Positions 54,158 to 62,119 of a stretch of DNA of 64,000 nucleotides are shown here, piece by piece (within the stretch, counting starts at the first letter, position 1; each line of letters starts with the position of its first letter). The stretch lies in assembly GCF_900104725.1 (NCBI RefSeq), contig NZ_LT629758.1, positions 9,076,001 through 9,140,000 on the forward strand, given 5' to 3'. A program made the translations under genes and the position numbers. This DNA is from Actinoplanes derwentensis. Its GTDB lineage: Bacteria; Actinomycetota; Actinomycetes; Mycobacteriales; Micromonosporaceae. The notes under the pieces are model-generated. The model saw only the letters and a program-made list of their open reading frames with translations. It was not told the origin of the DNA and did no database searches.

Positions 54158-55261
54158 TCAGCTGACCTGCTGCCACCAGCCGTCGACTGCGGGCGGGTTG
54201 TCCACGTCGACCCGTTCGCCCGGACGGGGAACGGCCAGTTTCACGCCGCGGGCCTTCGCCTCCCGCCACGTCCGGTCGGCGGGCTCGGCCCACTCGTGCA
54301 GCGCCAGGTTGAACGTCGCCCAGTGCACCGGGATCAACAGCCCACCACGCACGTCGAGGTGCGTGGACACGCCGTCCTCCGGCGTCATGTGAATGTCCGG
54401 CCAGGCATCCCCGTACGCCCCGACCTGCACCAGCGTCGCGTCGAACGGCCCGTGCTCGGCACCGATCGCGGCGAACCCGTCGAAGTAACCGGTGTCGCCG
54501 GAGTAGAACACCTTCCGGGTCGGCCCGTTGATCACCCAGCTGGCCCAGAGCGTCTCGTCCCGGCTCAGCCCGCGCCCGGAGAAGTGCCGGGCCGGCGTGG
54601 CCACGAACTCGATCCCGGCGACACTTGCCTTCTCGTTCCAGTCCAGTTCGACGATCCGGCCGACCGGCACCCCCCAGCTCTCCAGGTGCGCACCCACACC
54701 CAGCGGCACCAGGAACCGGGCCGCCTGCAGGTCGACCAGGTTCTGGATGGTGACCATGTCGAGGTGGTCGTAGTGGTCGTGGGAGATCACCACGGCGTCG
54801 ATCGGGGGCAACTCCCGCAGCGGAACCGGCGGCTCGTGCAGGCGCCGCGGGCCGGCCAGCCGGGACGGCGAGCACCGATCGCTCCAGACCGGGTCGAGCA
54901 GGACCCGGCGGCCCTCGATCTCGATCATCGCGGACGAGTGCCCGTACCAGGTGATGTGCAGTCCCCGCGCGTCGCCGCCCGGCGGCGTGGTGACCAGCGG
55001 GATCGGCTGGTGCGGCCGTCGCGAGTCGCGGTCGCTCGCCGCCGCGAGCGCCGCCTTCGGCATCGAGCCGACGGCGATCTGCACGGCGGGGACGGTGTTG
55101 CGGAATTTGCCCTCGGAGTACTGGGGTGATCTCTGGACCCGCTCCCGGCGGGGCCCCCGGGAACGGGCGCCCAACTGGGCGGGAACGTCGCGGGCGGCCC
55201 ACACCGCCGCGGCGCCCAGAGCCAGAGCCATCACGGTACGGGTACGCGTTCGCTTAGCCAT
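54158..55261 (-). CDS. MBL-fold metallo-hydrolase, UlaG/NAPE-PLD-like
   Basis: A 367-residue metallo-beta-lactamase-fold hydrolase. An N-terminal hydrophobic stretch (VMALALGAAAVWAA) may be a signal or anchor. The zinc motif is VVISHDHYDHLD (about residue 160), with HFSGRG, YSGDTGY (metal Asp) and IPVHWATF (His) following. GLHITWYGHSSAMIEIEG is the usual entry to the fold. Related enzymes hydrolyse phosphodiester or lipid substrates; the substrate here is unknown. Confidence 0.9.
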   Translation of the reverse strand: MAKRTRTRTVMALALGAAAVWAARDVPAQLGARSRGPRRERVQRSPQYSEGKFRNTVPAVQIAVGSMPKAALAAASDRDSRRPHQPIPLVTTPPGGDARGLHITWYGHSSAMIEIEGRRVLLDPVWSDRCSPSRLAGPRRLHEPPVPLRELPPIDAVVISHDHYDHLDMVTIQNLVDLQAARFLVPLGVGAHLESWGVPVGRIVELDWNEKASVAGIEFVATPARHFSGRGLSRDETLWASWVINGPTRKVFYSGDTGYFDGFAAIGAEHGPFDATLVQVGAYGDAWPDIHMTPEDGVSTHLDVRGGLLIPVHWATFNLALHEWAEPADRTWREAKARGVKLAVPRPGERVDVDNPPAVDGWWQQVS

Positions 55262-55350
55262 GGTCTCCAGTCTGACCCGCGCAGGTTGCGGCTTGCCACC
55301 ACGTCCCTCAGCATCGTCTCAGTTAGTGACCGGTATGGCACACTGCGGCG

Positions 55351-55929
55351 GTGACGCTCGACACCCTTCAGACTCAGAACCATCTCATCGTGCGCCAGCG
55401 CATCCGGCTCATGGTCAACCAATACGAGGTCCACGCCGTCACCCCCGACGGTCAGGAGGCCGGGATCCTCGCCTTCGCCCAGCAGAAGCGGCTGGCGTTC
55501 AAGGAGCAGGTGACCCTTTACACCGACGACACCAAGCAGGTTCCGCTGCTCGGCTTCAAGGCCCGGCAGGTCATCGACCTCGGTGCCACCTACGACGTCA
55601 CCGACGCCGGCGGGCAGCCGATCGGCCTGTTCCGGAAGAACTTCGCGGCCTCTCTGCTGCGCTCCAGCTGGGTCGTGGAGCAGCCCGGATACGGCGAGAT
55701 CGCCGGCCAGGAACGCAACCAGTGGGTGGCGATCCTGCGGCGCTTCATCGACTACCTGTCGTGGCTGCCGTACCACTTCGACTTCGTGATCCAGGGCCGC
55801 CCGGCTTTCTCGGTGGTGCGCAAGTGGGGCCTGCGGGACACCTACCAGGTCAGCATCCACGACCCGAACGTCGACCGCAGGCTGGTCGTGGCGATGGCCG
55901 TCGGTTTGGACGCTCTGCAGAGTCGGTAG
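55351..55929 (+). CDS. LURP-one-related (tubby-like) protein
   Basis: A 192-residue protein with the beta-barrel pattern of LURP-one/scramblase-like proteins: NHLIVRQRIRLMVNQYEVHA, FAQQKRLAFKEQVTLYTDD, VTDAGGQPIGLFRKNF and a central hydrophobic helix region (YLSWLPYHFDFVIQGRP). GTG start at 55351. Function in bacteria is unknown, possibly membrane-lipid related. Followed 11 bases later by the dGTPase-like gene and divergent from the MBL gene. Confidence 0.85.
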   Translation: MTLDTLQTQNHLIVRQRIRLMVNQYEVHAVTPDGQEAGILAFAQQKRLAFKEQVTLYTDDTKQVPLLGFKARQVIDLGATYDVTDAGGQPIGLFRKNFAASLLRSSWVVEQPGYGEIAGQERNQWVAILRRFIDYLSWLPYHFDFVIQGRPAFSVVRKWGLRDTYQVSIHDPNVDRRLVVAMAVGLDALQSR

Positions 55930-55940
55930 ATTCCACGGGC

Positions 55941-57407
55941 ATGGACGACCCCCGTGCCCAGCGACTCTTCGGCGACAGCCTGGTAGCCCCCGGCGATCTG
56001 GCGTCGAGCCCGTTCCGGGTGGACCGGGACCGGATCGTCAGCTCCCCGTTCCTCGCCCGCCTCGCCGGGGTCACTCAGGTGATCAGCCCCGGCGGGGCCG
56101 GCCTGCTCGTGCACAACCGGCTCACCCACAGCCTCAAGGTGGCACAGGTCGGCCGGGCCATCGCCGAGCGCCTGCAAGCCGCCGACCCCGATCTGGCCGG
56201 CAAACTCGGCGGCTGCGATCCCGATGTGGTGGAGGCGGCGGCGCTCGCCCACGACCTCGGTCACCCGCCGTTCGGGCACCTCGGCGAGCGGGTCCTCGAC
56301 CGGCTGGCCCGCCAGCGTCTCGGACTGCGCGACGGCTTCGAGGGCAACGCCCAGTCGTACCGGATCGTCACCAGCACCGAGATCCGCGGCCAGGCCACCA
56401 TCGGGCTCAACCTCACCAACGCCGTCCGCGCGGCCATCCTCAAATACCCGTGGACCCGGCTCACCCATCCCGATCCGCATCCCCGGTTCATGGACCCGCC
56501 GCCCCGCGGTGCCGCAGCGGTCCCCGACGACCCGGACGGCGGATCGCTCAAGTTCGGTGCCTATTCGACCGAGATCGCGGACGTCCGGGCCGCCCGCGCC
56601 CCGTTCAGCGGCCGGGTCGCCGACTGGCAGCAGACCGTCGAGGCCTCGGTGATGGACGCCGCCGACGACATCGCCTACGCCATCCACGACCTGGAGGACG
56701 TGCACCGGGTCGGGGTGCTCCAGCAGGGTGCCGTCGCCGCCGAGCTGATGGCCTGGCAGCGCTGGGGCCCCGAGTCGGACACCAACCGGGCCGGTGGCGC
56801 CATCGAGTCGCTGCGCCGCCAGTTGCACCGCAAGGACGGCTGGATCGCCGACGACTCGGCCTTCGCCGACGCCGTCGAACTGGTCCGCGCCGAACTGGTC
56901 GACGGCCTGCTGGCCCGCCCGTTCGACGGTTCCCTGGAGTCGGAGGCCCGGGTGGCGGCGTTCTCCGCCAACTGGACGCGCCGCCTGGTCGACGCGGTCG
57001 AGATGATCGGTCAGCCGGCCGTCCGCAGCGGCCACGTCCAGTTGTCCCGGGAGCAGTGGCACGAGGTACAGATCCTGAAGTTCGTCCAGAACCGTTTCGT
57101 CCTGGAACGCCCGGATCTGGCCCTCCACCAGCGCGGTCAGGGCCGCCTGCTGGCCTCCCTGGTCGAGGCCCTGCTGTCCTGGCTCACCGACCCCGACGAG
57201 GCCCAGCGCCTCCCGCGCCGGCTCCGCGACCTGGTGGAGCTGGCCGAGGCCGAACTCCCGCCCGGCACCCCCGAACGCGTCCAGCGAGCCCGGGGCCGCG
57301 CGATCGTCGACTTCGTCGCCGGCCTGACCGACAGCCAGGCGGTGGGCCTGATGGAGGCACTGTCCGGCCGCTCCCGCCAGCTGTGGACCGACGCCCTGGT
57401 CCTCTGA
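55941..57407 (+). CDS. dgt: deoxyguanosinetriphosphate triphosphohydrolase-like HD protein
   Basis: A 488-residue HD-domain protein that removes triphosphate from dNTPs. Metal and active-site motifs: NRLTHSLKVAQVGRAIA (first His), ALAHDLGHPPFGHLGE (HD pair and second His pair), GFEGNAQSYRIVT, and MDAADDIAYAIHDLED (last Asp). ATG at 55941 begins MDDPRAQRLFGDSL. Such enzymes adjust dNTP pools and can limit phage DNA synthesis; nothing here points specifically to defence. Confidence 0.94.
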   Translation: MDDPRAQRLFGDSLVAPGDLASSPFRVDRDRIVSSPFLARLAGVTQVISPGGAGLLVHNRLTHSLKVAQVGRAIAERLQAADPDLAGKLGGCDPDVVEAAALAHDLGHPPFGHLGERVLDRLARQRLGLRDGFEGNAQSYRIVTSTEIRGQATIGLNLTNAVRAAILKYPWTRLTHPDPHPRFMDPPPRGAAAVPDDPDGGSLKFGAYSTEIADVRAARAPFSGRVADWQQTVEASVMDAADDIAYAIHDLEDVHRVGVLQQGAVAAELMAWQRWGPESDTNRAGGAIESLRRQLHRKDGWIADDSAFADAVELVRAELVDGLLARPFDGSLESEARVAAFSANWTRRLVDAVEMIGQPAVRSGHVQLSREQWHEVQILKFVQNRFVLERPDLALHQRGQGRLLASLVEALLSWLTDPDEAQRLPRRLRDLVELAEAELPPGTPERVQRARGRAIVDFVAGLTDSQAVGLMEALSGRSRQLWTDALVL

Positions 57408-57502
57408 CCGGCCGCAGATCTCCCTCGGGTGGATGGCCCGGGTGCGTTTCGCACCCGGCCCTGACCGCGAAACGGCCTGGAGAGCGTTCGCGGTTGCCCT
57501 GC

Positions 57503-57547
57503 TGTGTGGTTACTCCGGGTGTGAATCGCACCCCGAGTAACCACACA
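57503..57547. repeat. single palindrome between convergent genes, related to the 61-bp repeats
   Basis: TGTGTGGTTACTCCGGGTGT pairs with ACACCC-like CGCACCCCGAGTAACCACACA at about 19 of 21 positions. The arm ends (TGTGTGG and the CGCACC core) match the repeats at 53966-54148, while the centre of each arm differs (TTACTC for TGACTT). Lies between dgt and the CHAT gene and probably terminates both. Confidence 0.75.
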
Positions 57548-57550
57548 GGC

Positions 57551-59455
57551 CTAAGGGGCGACGTGTTCCTCGCCTCGGCGCAGCAGGATCGCGTTGTAGT
57601 TCAGGCCCTTCAGGGCGGCGGCGCCCCGGCCCTCGGCGAAGGCGTCCGGGATGTCCAGCCCGGCGCCGAGCGCGTCGTAGAAGCCGCGGGTGAACTCGAT
57701 CGCGGCCGGGTCGGCGAGCGGGCCGTCGGACGCGATCGTGTACTCGGTCCCGACCGCACTGATCCGGCCCACCGACAACGAGTAGCAGGCGTTGAGCACC
57801 GCGACCTTGATCTTGCGGCGGGTGAACAGCTCGGCGAGCGCGGCGCTGGACGGCTGGAAGTGCTTCCCCACGTCGTCCTCGAAGATCAGCCCCCGGCGGG
57901 TGCCGTGACCGGAGAAGTGCACGACGTCGAACTGCCGCCCGAGCAGAGCCCGGCGCAGGTCGTCGATGGTGACCGCGTTCAGTGTCTCGACCCGGATCCG
58001 GTCGCGGTTCGCCGACAATGCGATCGACTGCCGCAGCGTCCGGTCCTCCGCACCGAGGCGCAGCGGCTCACTGCCGCGCGGATTGGCACATGCGAGCAGG
58101 ATCGCCAGCCGGGGCGCCGACCCCCCGGACGGGCCTGAGGAACCGGACGAGCCAGGGGAACCGGATGGGGTCGAGGAGACGGATGAGGCCGGGGCTCCGG
58201 TGAACGAGCCGGTCACGGTGCTGTGGTTGACGATCGTGGCGCCGTCGCCGATGTTGCTGAAGGAGTCGCCGGCCACGTGTGCGCTGCCCAACTGGTCGAC
58301 GTGCAGGCTGCCGGTGGTCACCGAGACGAACACCGGGCGGCTGCCGGCGGCCGGCTGGGGTGGCAGTCGCCAGGCCGACACCGCCTCGCCCGCGTTCATG
58401 GTCTCGGCCAGCAGCCGCAGCCCGGTCGGCACCGGCGGCAGCCCGGCCAGGTAACGCTTGTCCCAGCGCACGTTGTCCAGGGCGGTCAGGTTCCGCCGGG
58501 CGGTGTCCATCTCGTCCGGTTCGGGCGTCACGACGACATGGGTGACCTCGCGGTCGGCGCGGGGCGCGCAGATCGTCGCCGCCACCCGGGTGACGAGGGT
58601 GGACGGCAGCGGACCGGGTGCGGCGAGGGTGATCCGGGTACGGAAGACCGTGGACTGGTAGTGCTGCCACGCTTCGGCGAAGTGCCGGGCCGCGTACGCC
58701 GCGAACGGGTCGGCGGCCAGTTCGTGACTCCGCATCCGCAGCGGGCTCCGCTCGCTCCGGCCCGGGGTCGCGAGCCGGCCGTACCGTGCGGCCAGGTCGG
58801 CGAGCATGCCGGCGAACGGTGCGGGCGGCGCGTACGGCTCCAGCCCGACCGTCAGCATGAACGGTTCCGGCAGGTCGGCGACGCTCTGCCAGAGCGGGTC
58901 CCAGCTGGCTGCCCCACCGGCGAGCCGGGGCACGGCGAGGTAGTAGGCGACTCCCGCGTCCGGCCGGGCCGGCTGTCCGGCCCGGATCTGTTTGCGCACC
59001 TCGGCCAGGCCGGACGGATGTGCCCGGAACGGTTCCAGCAAGAGCCTGATGTCGGCAGCGGCCCGGACCGGTGCGGCCCGCACATGCGCGGGCAGGGCGC
59101 CGAGCCGGTCGCGCAGCCGCAGGGCCGCCTCGGTCGCTGCTGCGGCGGTCGGCGCGGTCACCCGGCCGAGCAGCACACACCGCAACCGCTCGCCGGGCTG
59201 GTGCAGGTAACGCAGTTCGAGCCGGGCTCCGGCGGCCGGATCCCACAGGCCGGCGAGCCAGCCCGCGTCGGCGAGGGCCGCTTCGGCACGACGGTGCTGG
59301 CCGGTGCCGTCGCCGGATTCCCGGCCGGGCACCGGCTCGACGAGCAGGGCGATCCACGCGTGGCAGCCGTGCGGCCCGGCGGCGGTCAGTACCCCCGCCG
59401 CCGGCGCCGTACTGTCCGGCTCGGCCAGAACGTCCCGGTCGGACATACCCGTCAT
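57551..59455 (-). CDS. CHAT-protease protein with long uncharacterised N-terminal domain
   Basis: A 634-residue protein. The C-terminal 180 residues are a caspase-like CHAT domain: catalytic His in VVHFSGHGTRRG (about 516) and catalytic Cys in VAVLNACYSLSVG (about 556). Before it lies a Ser/Gly/Pro linker (about 428-450) and a short segment FSNIGDGATIVNHSTVTGSF that recurs in effector-associated contexts. The first 380 residues form a globular domain I cannot name, rich in Ala, Arg and Pro with LRYLHQPGERLRCVLLGRV near residue 78. Transcribed after two membrane-protein genes with 5 bases between, so it is probably their cytoplasmic effector. Confidence 0.82.
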   Translation of the reverse strand: MTGMSDRDVLAEPDSTAPAAGVLTAAGPHGCHAWIALLVEPVPGRESGDGTGQHRRAEAALADAGWLAGLWDPAAGARLELRYLHQPGERLRCVLLGRVTAPTAAAATEAALRLRDRLGALPAHVRAAPVRAAADIRLLLEPFRAHPSGLAEVRKQIRAGQPARPDAGVAYYLAVPRLAGGAASWDPLWQSVADLPEPFMLTVGLEPYAPPAPFAGMLADLAARYGRLATPGRSERSPLRMRSHELAADPFAAYAARHFAEAWQHYQSTVFRTRITLAAPGPLPSTLVTRVAATICAPRADREVTHVVVTPEPDEMDTARRNLTALDNVRWDKRYLAGLPPVPTGLRLLAETMNAGEAVSAWRLPPQPAAGSRPVFVSVTTGSLHVDQLGSAHVAGDSFSNIGDGATIVNHSTVTGSFTGAPASSVSSTPSGSPGSSGSSGPSGGSAPRLAILLACANPRGSEPLRLGAEDRTLRQSIALSANRDRIRVETLNAVTIDDLRRALLGRQFDVVHFSGHGTRRGLIFEDDVGKHFQPSSAALAELFTRRKIKVAVLNACYSLSVGRISAVGTEYTIASDGPLADPAAIEFTRGFYDALGAGLDIPDAFAEGRGAAALKGLNYNAILLRRGEEHVAP

Positions 59456-59460
59456 CCGCC

Positions 59461-60360
59461 TCAGTGCTCGCCGGGTGCGGCCGGCCGGCCCACCATCGGG
59501 GGCGGCCCGCCCGCGGTGTGCGGCGGCCCGCCCGCGGCGCCGGGTGTGGTGGCCGGCAGGGACTCGATCGGGATGTCGTAGCCGAAGGTCGCCGCGATCG
59601 GCATCTCGATGCCTTCGACTGCCGCGTCGACGCCTTCACGCACCGCCGAGTGCAGGGCCTCGCGTGTCGCCCGGACCCGTTCGGTGCGCAGCATCTGGTT
59701 GATGATGCCGGTCCGCCCGAGCACCGAACCGACGATGTCCTTGACGAACTGGGCGATCAGGGCGGTGCCCCGGCGTTCCCGCCACATCGTCCAGCCGACG
59801 TAGAGCGAGGTGCCGAACGCGAAGACCGAGACATAGGCGATGTACGAGCGTTCCGTGATGATCAGCCGGTTGTTGACCGACTCGGCAATCATGTCGCTGC
59901 GGACCCGGCGGGGTGTCACCGCGACCGGGATCCGGCGACGGGCCAGCGAGTGGTAGATCGCCGCATAGGACGACTCGGCCGCCGCGGCCTTGCCTTCGAT
60001 CAGGGTCTTCCACTCGGCGACCGGCTCCTGGATCTTGACCAGGAGCAGCACCGCCCAGAACGCCGCGACCCCGGCGAAGGTGCCGAATCCCAGCAGGCCC
60101 CCGAAGACCGTGGGGCTCGCGGAACCGCCCGCCCCGCCGAGCAGGGTGAGCAGGAAGAGCAGGACGAACACGAAGTACACCAGGGTGCCGGCGATCGCGG
60201 CGTACAGCCACAGCCGGAGCAGGGCGAAGAATGACACCGACTCGTCGAGCGACAGTTCCATGCCGGTGAATCGGAGTGTCTGGGTGCGGTAGGCGATGTC
60301 CTCGTCGGACTGCGGACCGGTCGCGGCCCATCGAGCGCCCATCGGATCTGAGGTCGTCAA
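59461..60360 (-). CDS. multi-pass membrane protein of the CHAT cluster
   Basis: A 299-residue protein with three or four transmembrane helices: FFALLRLWLYAAIAGTLVYF and the adjoining FVFVLLFLLTLLGG (about 43-72), VFGGLLGFGTFAGVAAFWAV (about 80-103), and YIAYVSVFAFGTSLYVGW (about 165-183). The last 70 residues are helical then Pro/Gly-rich (GGPPHTAGGPPPMVG). No family recognised. The start is TTG at 60360, five bases after GGAGGAG; ATG at 60342 is the alternative. Sits between the zinc-ribbon gene and the CHAT gene with almost no spacing. Confidence 0.8.
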   Translation of the reverse strand: MTTSDPMGARWAATGPQSDEDIAYRTQTLRFTGMELSLDESVSFFALLRLWLYAAIAGTLVYFVFVLLFLLTLLGGAGGSASPTVFGGLLGFGTFAGVAAFWAVLLLVKIQEPVAEWKTLIEGKAAAAESSYAAIYHSLARRRIPVAVTPRRVRSDMIAESVNNRLIITERSYIAYVSVFAFGTSLYVGWTMWRERRGTALIAQFVKDIVGSVLGRTGIINQMLRTERVRATREALHSAVREGVDAAVEGIEMPIAATFGYDIPIESLPATTPGAAGGPPHTAGGPPPMVGRPAAPGEH

Positions 60361-60368
60361 CTCTCCTC

Positions 60369-61586
60369 CTAATAGCCGAGTGTGATCGTGATCGCGCCGT
60401 CGTCGCCGACTGCGGCGTGGCCGTTGATGTCGATCGGTACCGTGCCGGACTCGGTCTTCTCGCCCCCACCGAACTCGGTGTAGGTGGTCGTGTAGGCCGC
60501 CGATCCGGCGGTGCCGGTGGTGAACCGCACCTGAGCCCGCCCGGTGTCCGCCGGAACCACCGCAAGCTGGGGGAACGCGGTTACGGCCCAGGTCGTGGTC
60601 TGGCTCCAGGCCAGCGACGGGGCCTGCATCGGGCACCGGTACGAGGCCGAGCCCTGCGGGTCGACGCAGGTCGCGGTCAGGTAGGCCTCGGCGGCCGTCT
60701 GCACGGCTCCCGCCGCACCCGGAGCGATCGCCAACTGGGCGAGGTCGATCTCGGCCGAGACACCCTGCTGCCCGGCCTGGTAACTCGCGGTCCGGGTGGC
60801 CCCCGCGAACAGGGTGTTGCCGCTGGTCGTCGCCGTGTAGACGGCGGGCAGCGCGGGCATGCCACGAGCCGCCGACGAGCCGACCGCGACCCCGTTCACC
60901 GTGAGGTCCATCCCCTCGGGCAGTTGCACGGCCAGGTAGAGGAACGGCTGCTCCAGCCGGTACGGGATTTCCTCGTCCCCGGTCCCGATCACCGCGAAGC
61001 CCTGTTCGATGGTCTGTCCGCCGAGCCGGTACGAGGCCGTCACCAGCGAGTATCGGCCGTCGCCACTCAGGTCCTGGGTGGACTTCACGGTGATGTCGGC
61101 CGGCCGGTTCGCGGCGGTCACGAGGGCGGCCGGCACGAGCAGCGGCGCATCCTCCGGGGTGAACCAGCCGCCGCTGTCGGCGAGCGCCAGCGCGGCGGCC
61201 GTGTCACCGGCGGCGAGGTGGCCGAAGTAGTCCTCGACGGTCGAGGCCGGGCTCGGCGGGTCCGGCCGCAGCACCAGGAAGGCGATCACCACGAGCACCA
61301 GGGCCGCGCACCCGGCCCCGATCCGCCGCCAGGTGGTCCGGCTCAGGTGCAGATCGAGCGCGGACTGGACCGCCGCCGGCGGGAAGTTGTGCACCGGCCC
61401 GTCGCCGACCTGGACCGCTGCGGGTGTGAACCGGTGGGCCGGCCCGTCGATGCCCGGCGGTGGCACCCGCGCCACCGTCGGATCGGTCAGTGCTGAACCG
61501 CAGTGCGCGCAGGACCCGGATGATCCCGGGCTGATCTGCCCGCATCGCCGACACAGCGTCGGAGTGCCACTCGTCGATACATTCAT
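60369..61586 (-). CDS. zinc-ribbon, single-pass membrane protein, TcaA-like
   Basis: A 405-residue protein. A zinc ribbon at the N-terminus has Cys 12, 15, 26 and 29 (CRRCGQ and CAHCG), followed by a linker with two HRFTPAAVQ/HNFPPAAVQ repeats, a transmembrane helix at about 88-108 (IGAGCAALVLVVIAFLVL) and a 295-residue extracellular part with three beta-rich modules. The order zinc ribbon, helix, extracellular modules matches the TcaA/YvbJ family. Likely the sensor of the three-gene unit. Confidence 0.8.
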   Translation of the reverse strand: MNVSTSGTPTLCRRCGQISPGSSGSCAHCGSALTDPTVARVPPPGIDGPAHRFTPAAVQVGDGPVHNFPPAAVQSALDLHLSRTTWRRIGAGCAALVLVVIAFLVLRPDPPSPASTVEDYFGHLAAGDTAAALALADSGGWFTPEDAPLLVPAALVTAANRPADITVKSTQDLSGDGRYSLVTASYRLGGQTIEQGFAVIGTGDEEIPYRLEQPFLYLAVQLPEGMDLTVNGVAVGSSAARGMPALPAVYTATTSGNTLFAGATRTASYQAGQQGVSAEIDLAQLAIAPGAAGAVQTAAEAYLTATCVDPQGSASYRCPMQAPSLAWSQTTTWAVTAFPQLAVVPADTGRAQVRFTTGTAGSAAYTTTYTEFGGGEKTESGTVPIDINGHAAVGDDGAITITLGY

Positions 61587-62119
61587 CCGTCCACACCGAT
61601 CCTTCCGCTGGCGCCTTCGATGGTGACTGACGGACAGCGATCGGGCTATCGCATTCCGCCCGGCGGTCGCCGGGCGGTCCGGAGCCGCGCCCGCCTCGCG
61701 CGGACCGGGCGGGACTCCGCTGGTGCGGTTGTCGGAGGTGCCGGGCGTACCGCAGCGTGCTTTTCAAGCCCTGACGGTGAGCGTCACGCGGATCGGGGGA
61801 GGCGCAGGGCTGCGGGGGCGTGATGGTGGCGCCGCCGAGGATGTGCGCGGTGAGCGGAATGTTGAAGACGTCGCCGACGGTGCCGCCGGGGTAGCCGCCG
61901 ATCCGGTCGGCGATCCGGCGGACCGCTTCGTGGCCGACCGGGATCCAGGGCGGGTTCGGTTCGCCGCACCGCCTGCCCGAGGAACCGCAATGGCCGGGGT
62001 CTCCACCCGCCAGCCGTCGCCGTCCGGCCGGAGCGCGGTGACCTCGGTTTCCGGGTGCACGGTGACGCCGGCCCGCTCGGCGAGGTGGAGAACCTCGAAG
62101 ATCTAAGGCCCAGCAGTCT
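61587..62119. other. intergenic region with a gene remnant
   Basis: No intact gene. The right part holds a broken GMC oxidoreductase sequence on the minus strand (about 61800-62103); the left part (61587-61790) is the upstream region of the zinc-ribbon gene. Confidence 0.7.
61800..62103 (-). pseudogene. GMC-family (cholesterol-oxidase-like) oxidoreductase remnant
   Basis: Reading leftwards from 62103, IFEVLHLAERAGVTVHPETE and EVTALRPDGDGWRVET match the middle of FAD-dependent GMC oxidoreductases. After a frame change, from about 61955, NPPWIPVGHEAVRRIADRIG, GGTVGDVFNIPLTAHILGGA and ATITPPQPC match the C-terminal part. Roughly 300 residues that should lie between are absent, and neither end has a start or stop in the right place. 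An internal deletion with frameshift is the simplest reading. Confidence 0.72.

Noticed and set aside
55941..57407. dGTPase-like gene as a phage-defence enzyme
   Set aside because: It has the usual housekeeping form and no defence genes adjoin it directly.
61204..61767. 187-codon minus-strand frame upstream of the zinc-ribbon gene
   Set aside because: It overlaps the real zinc-ribbon gene in another frame and its translation has no domain.
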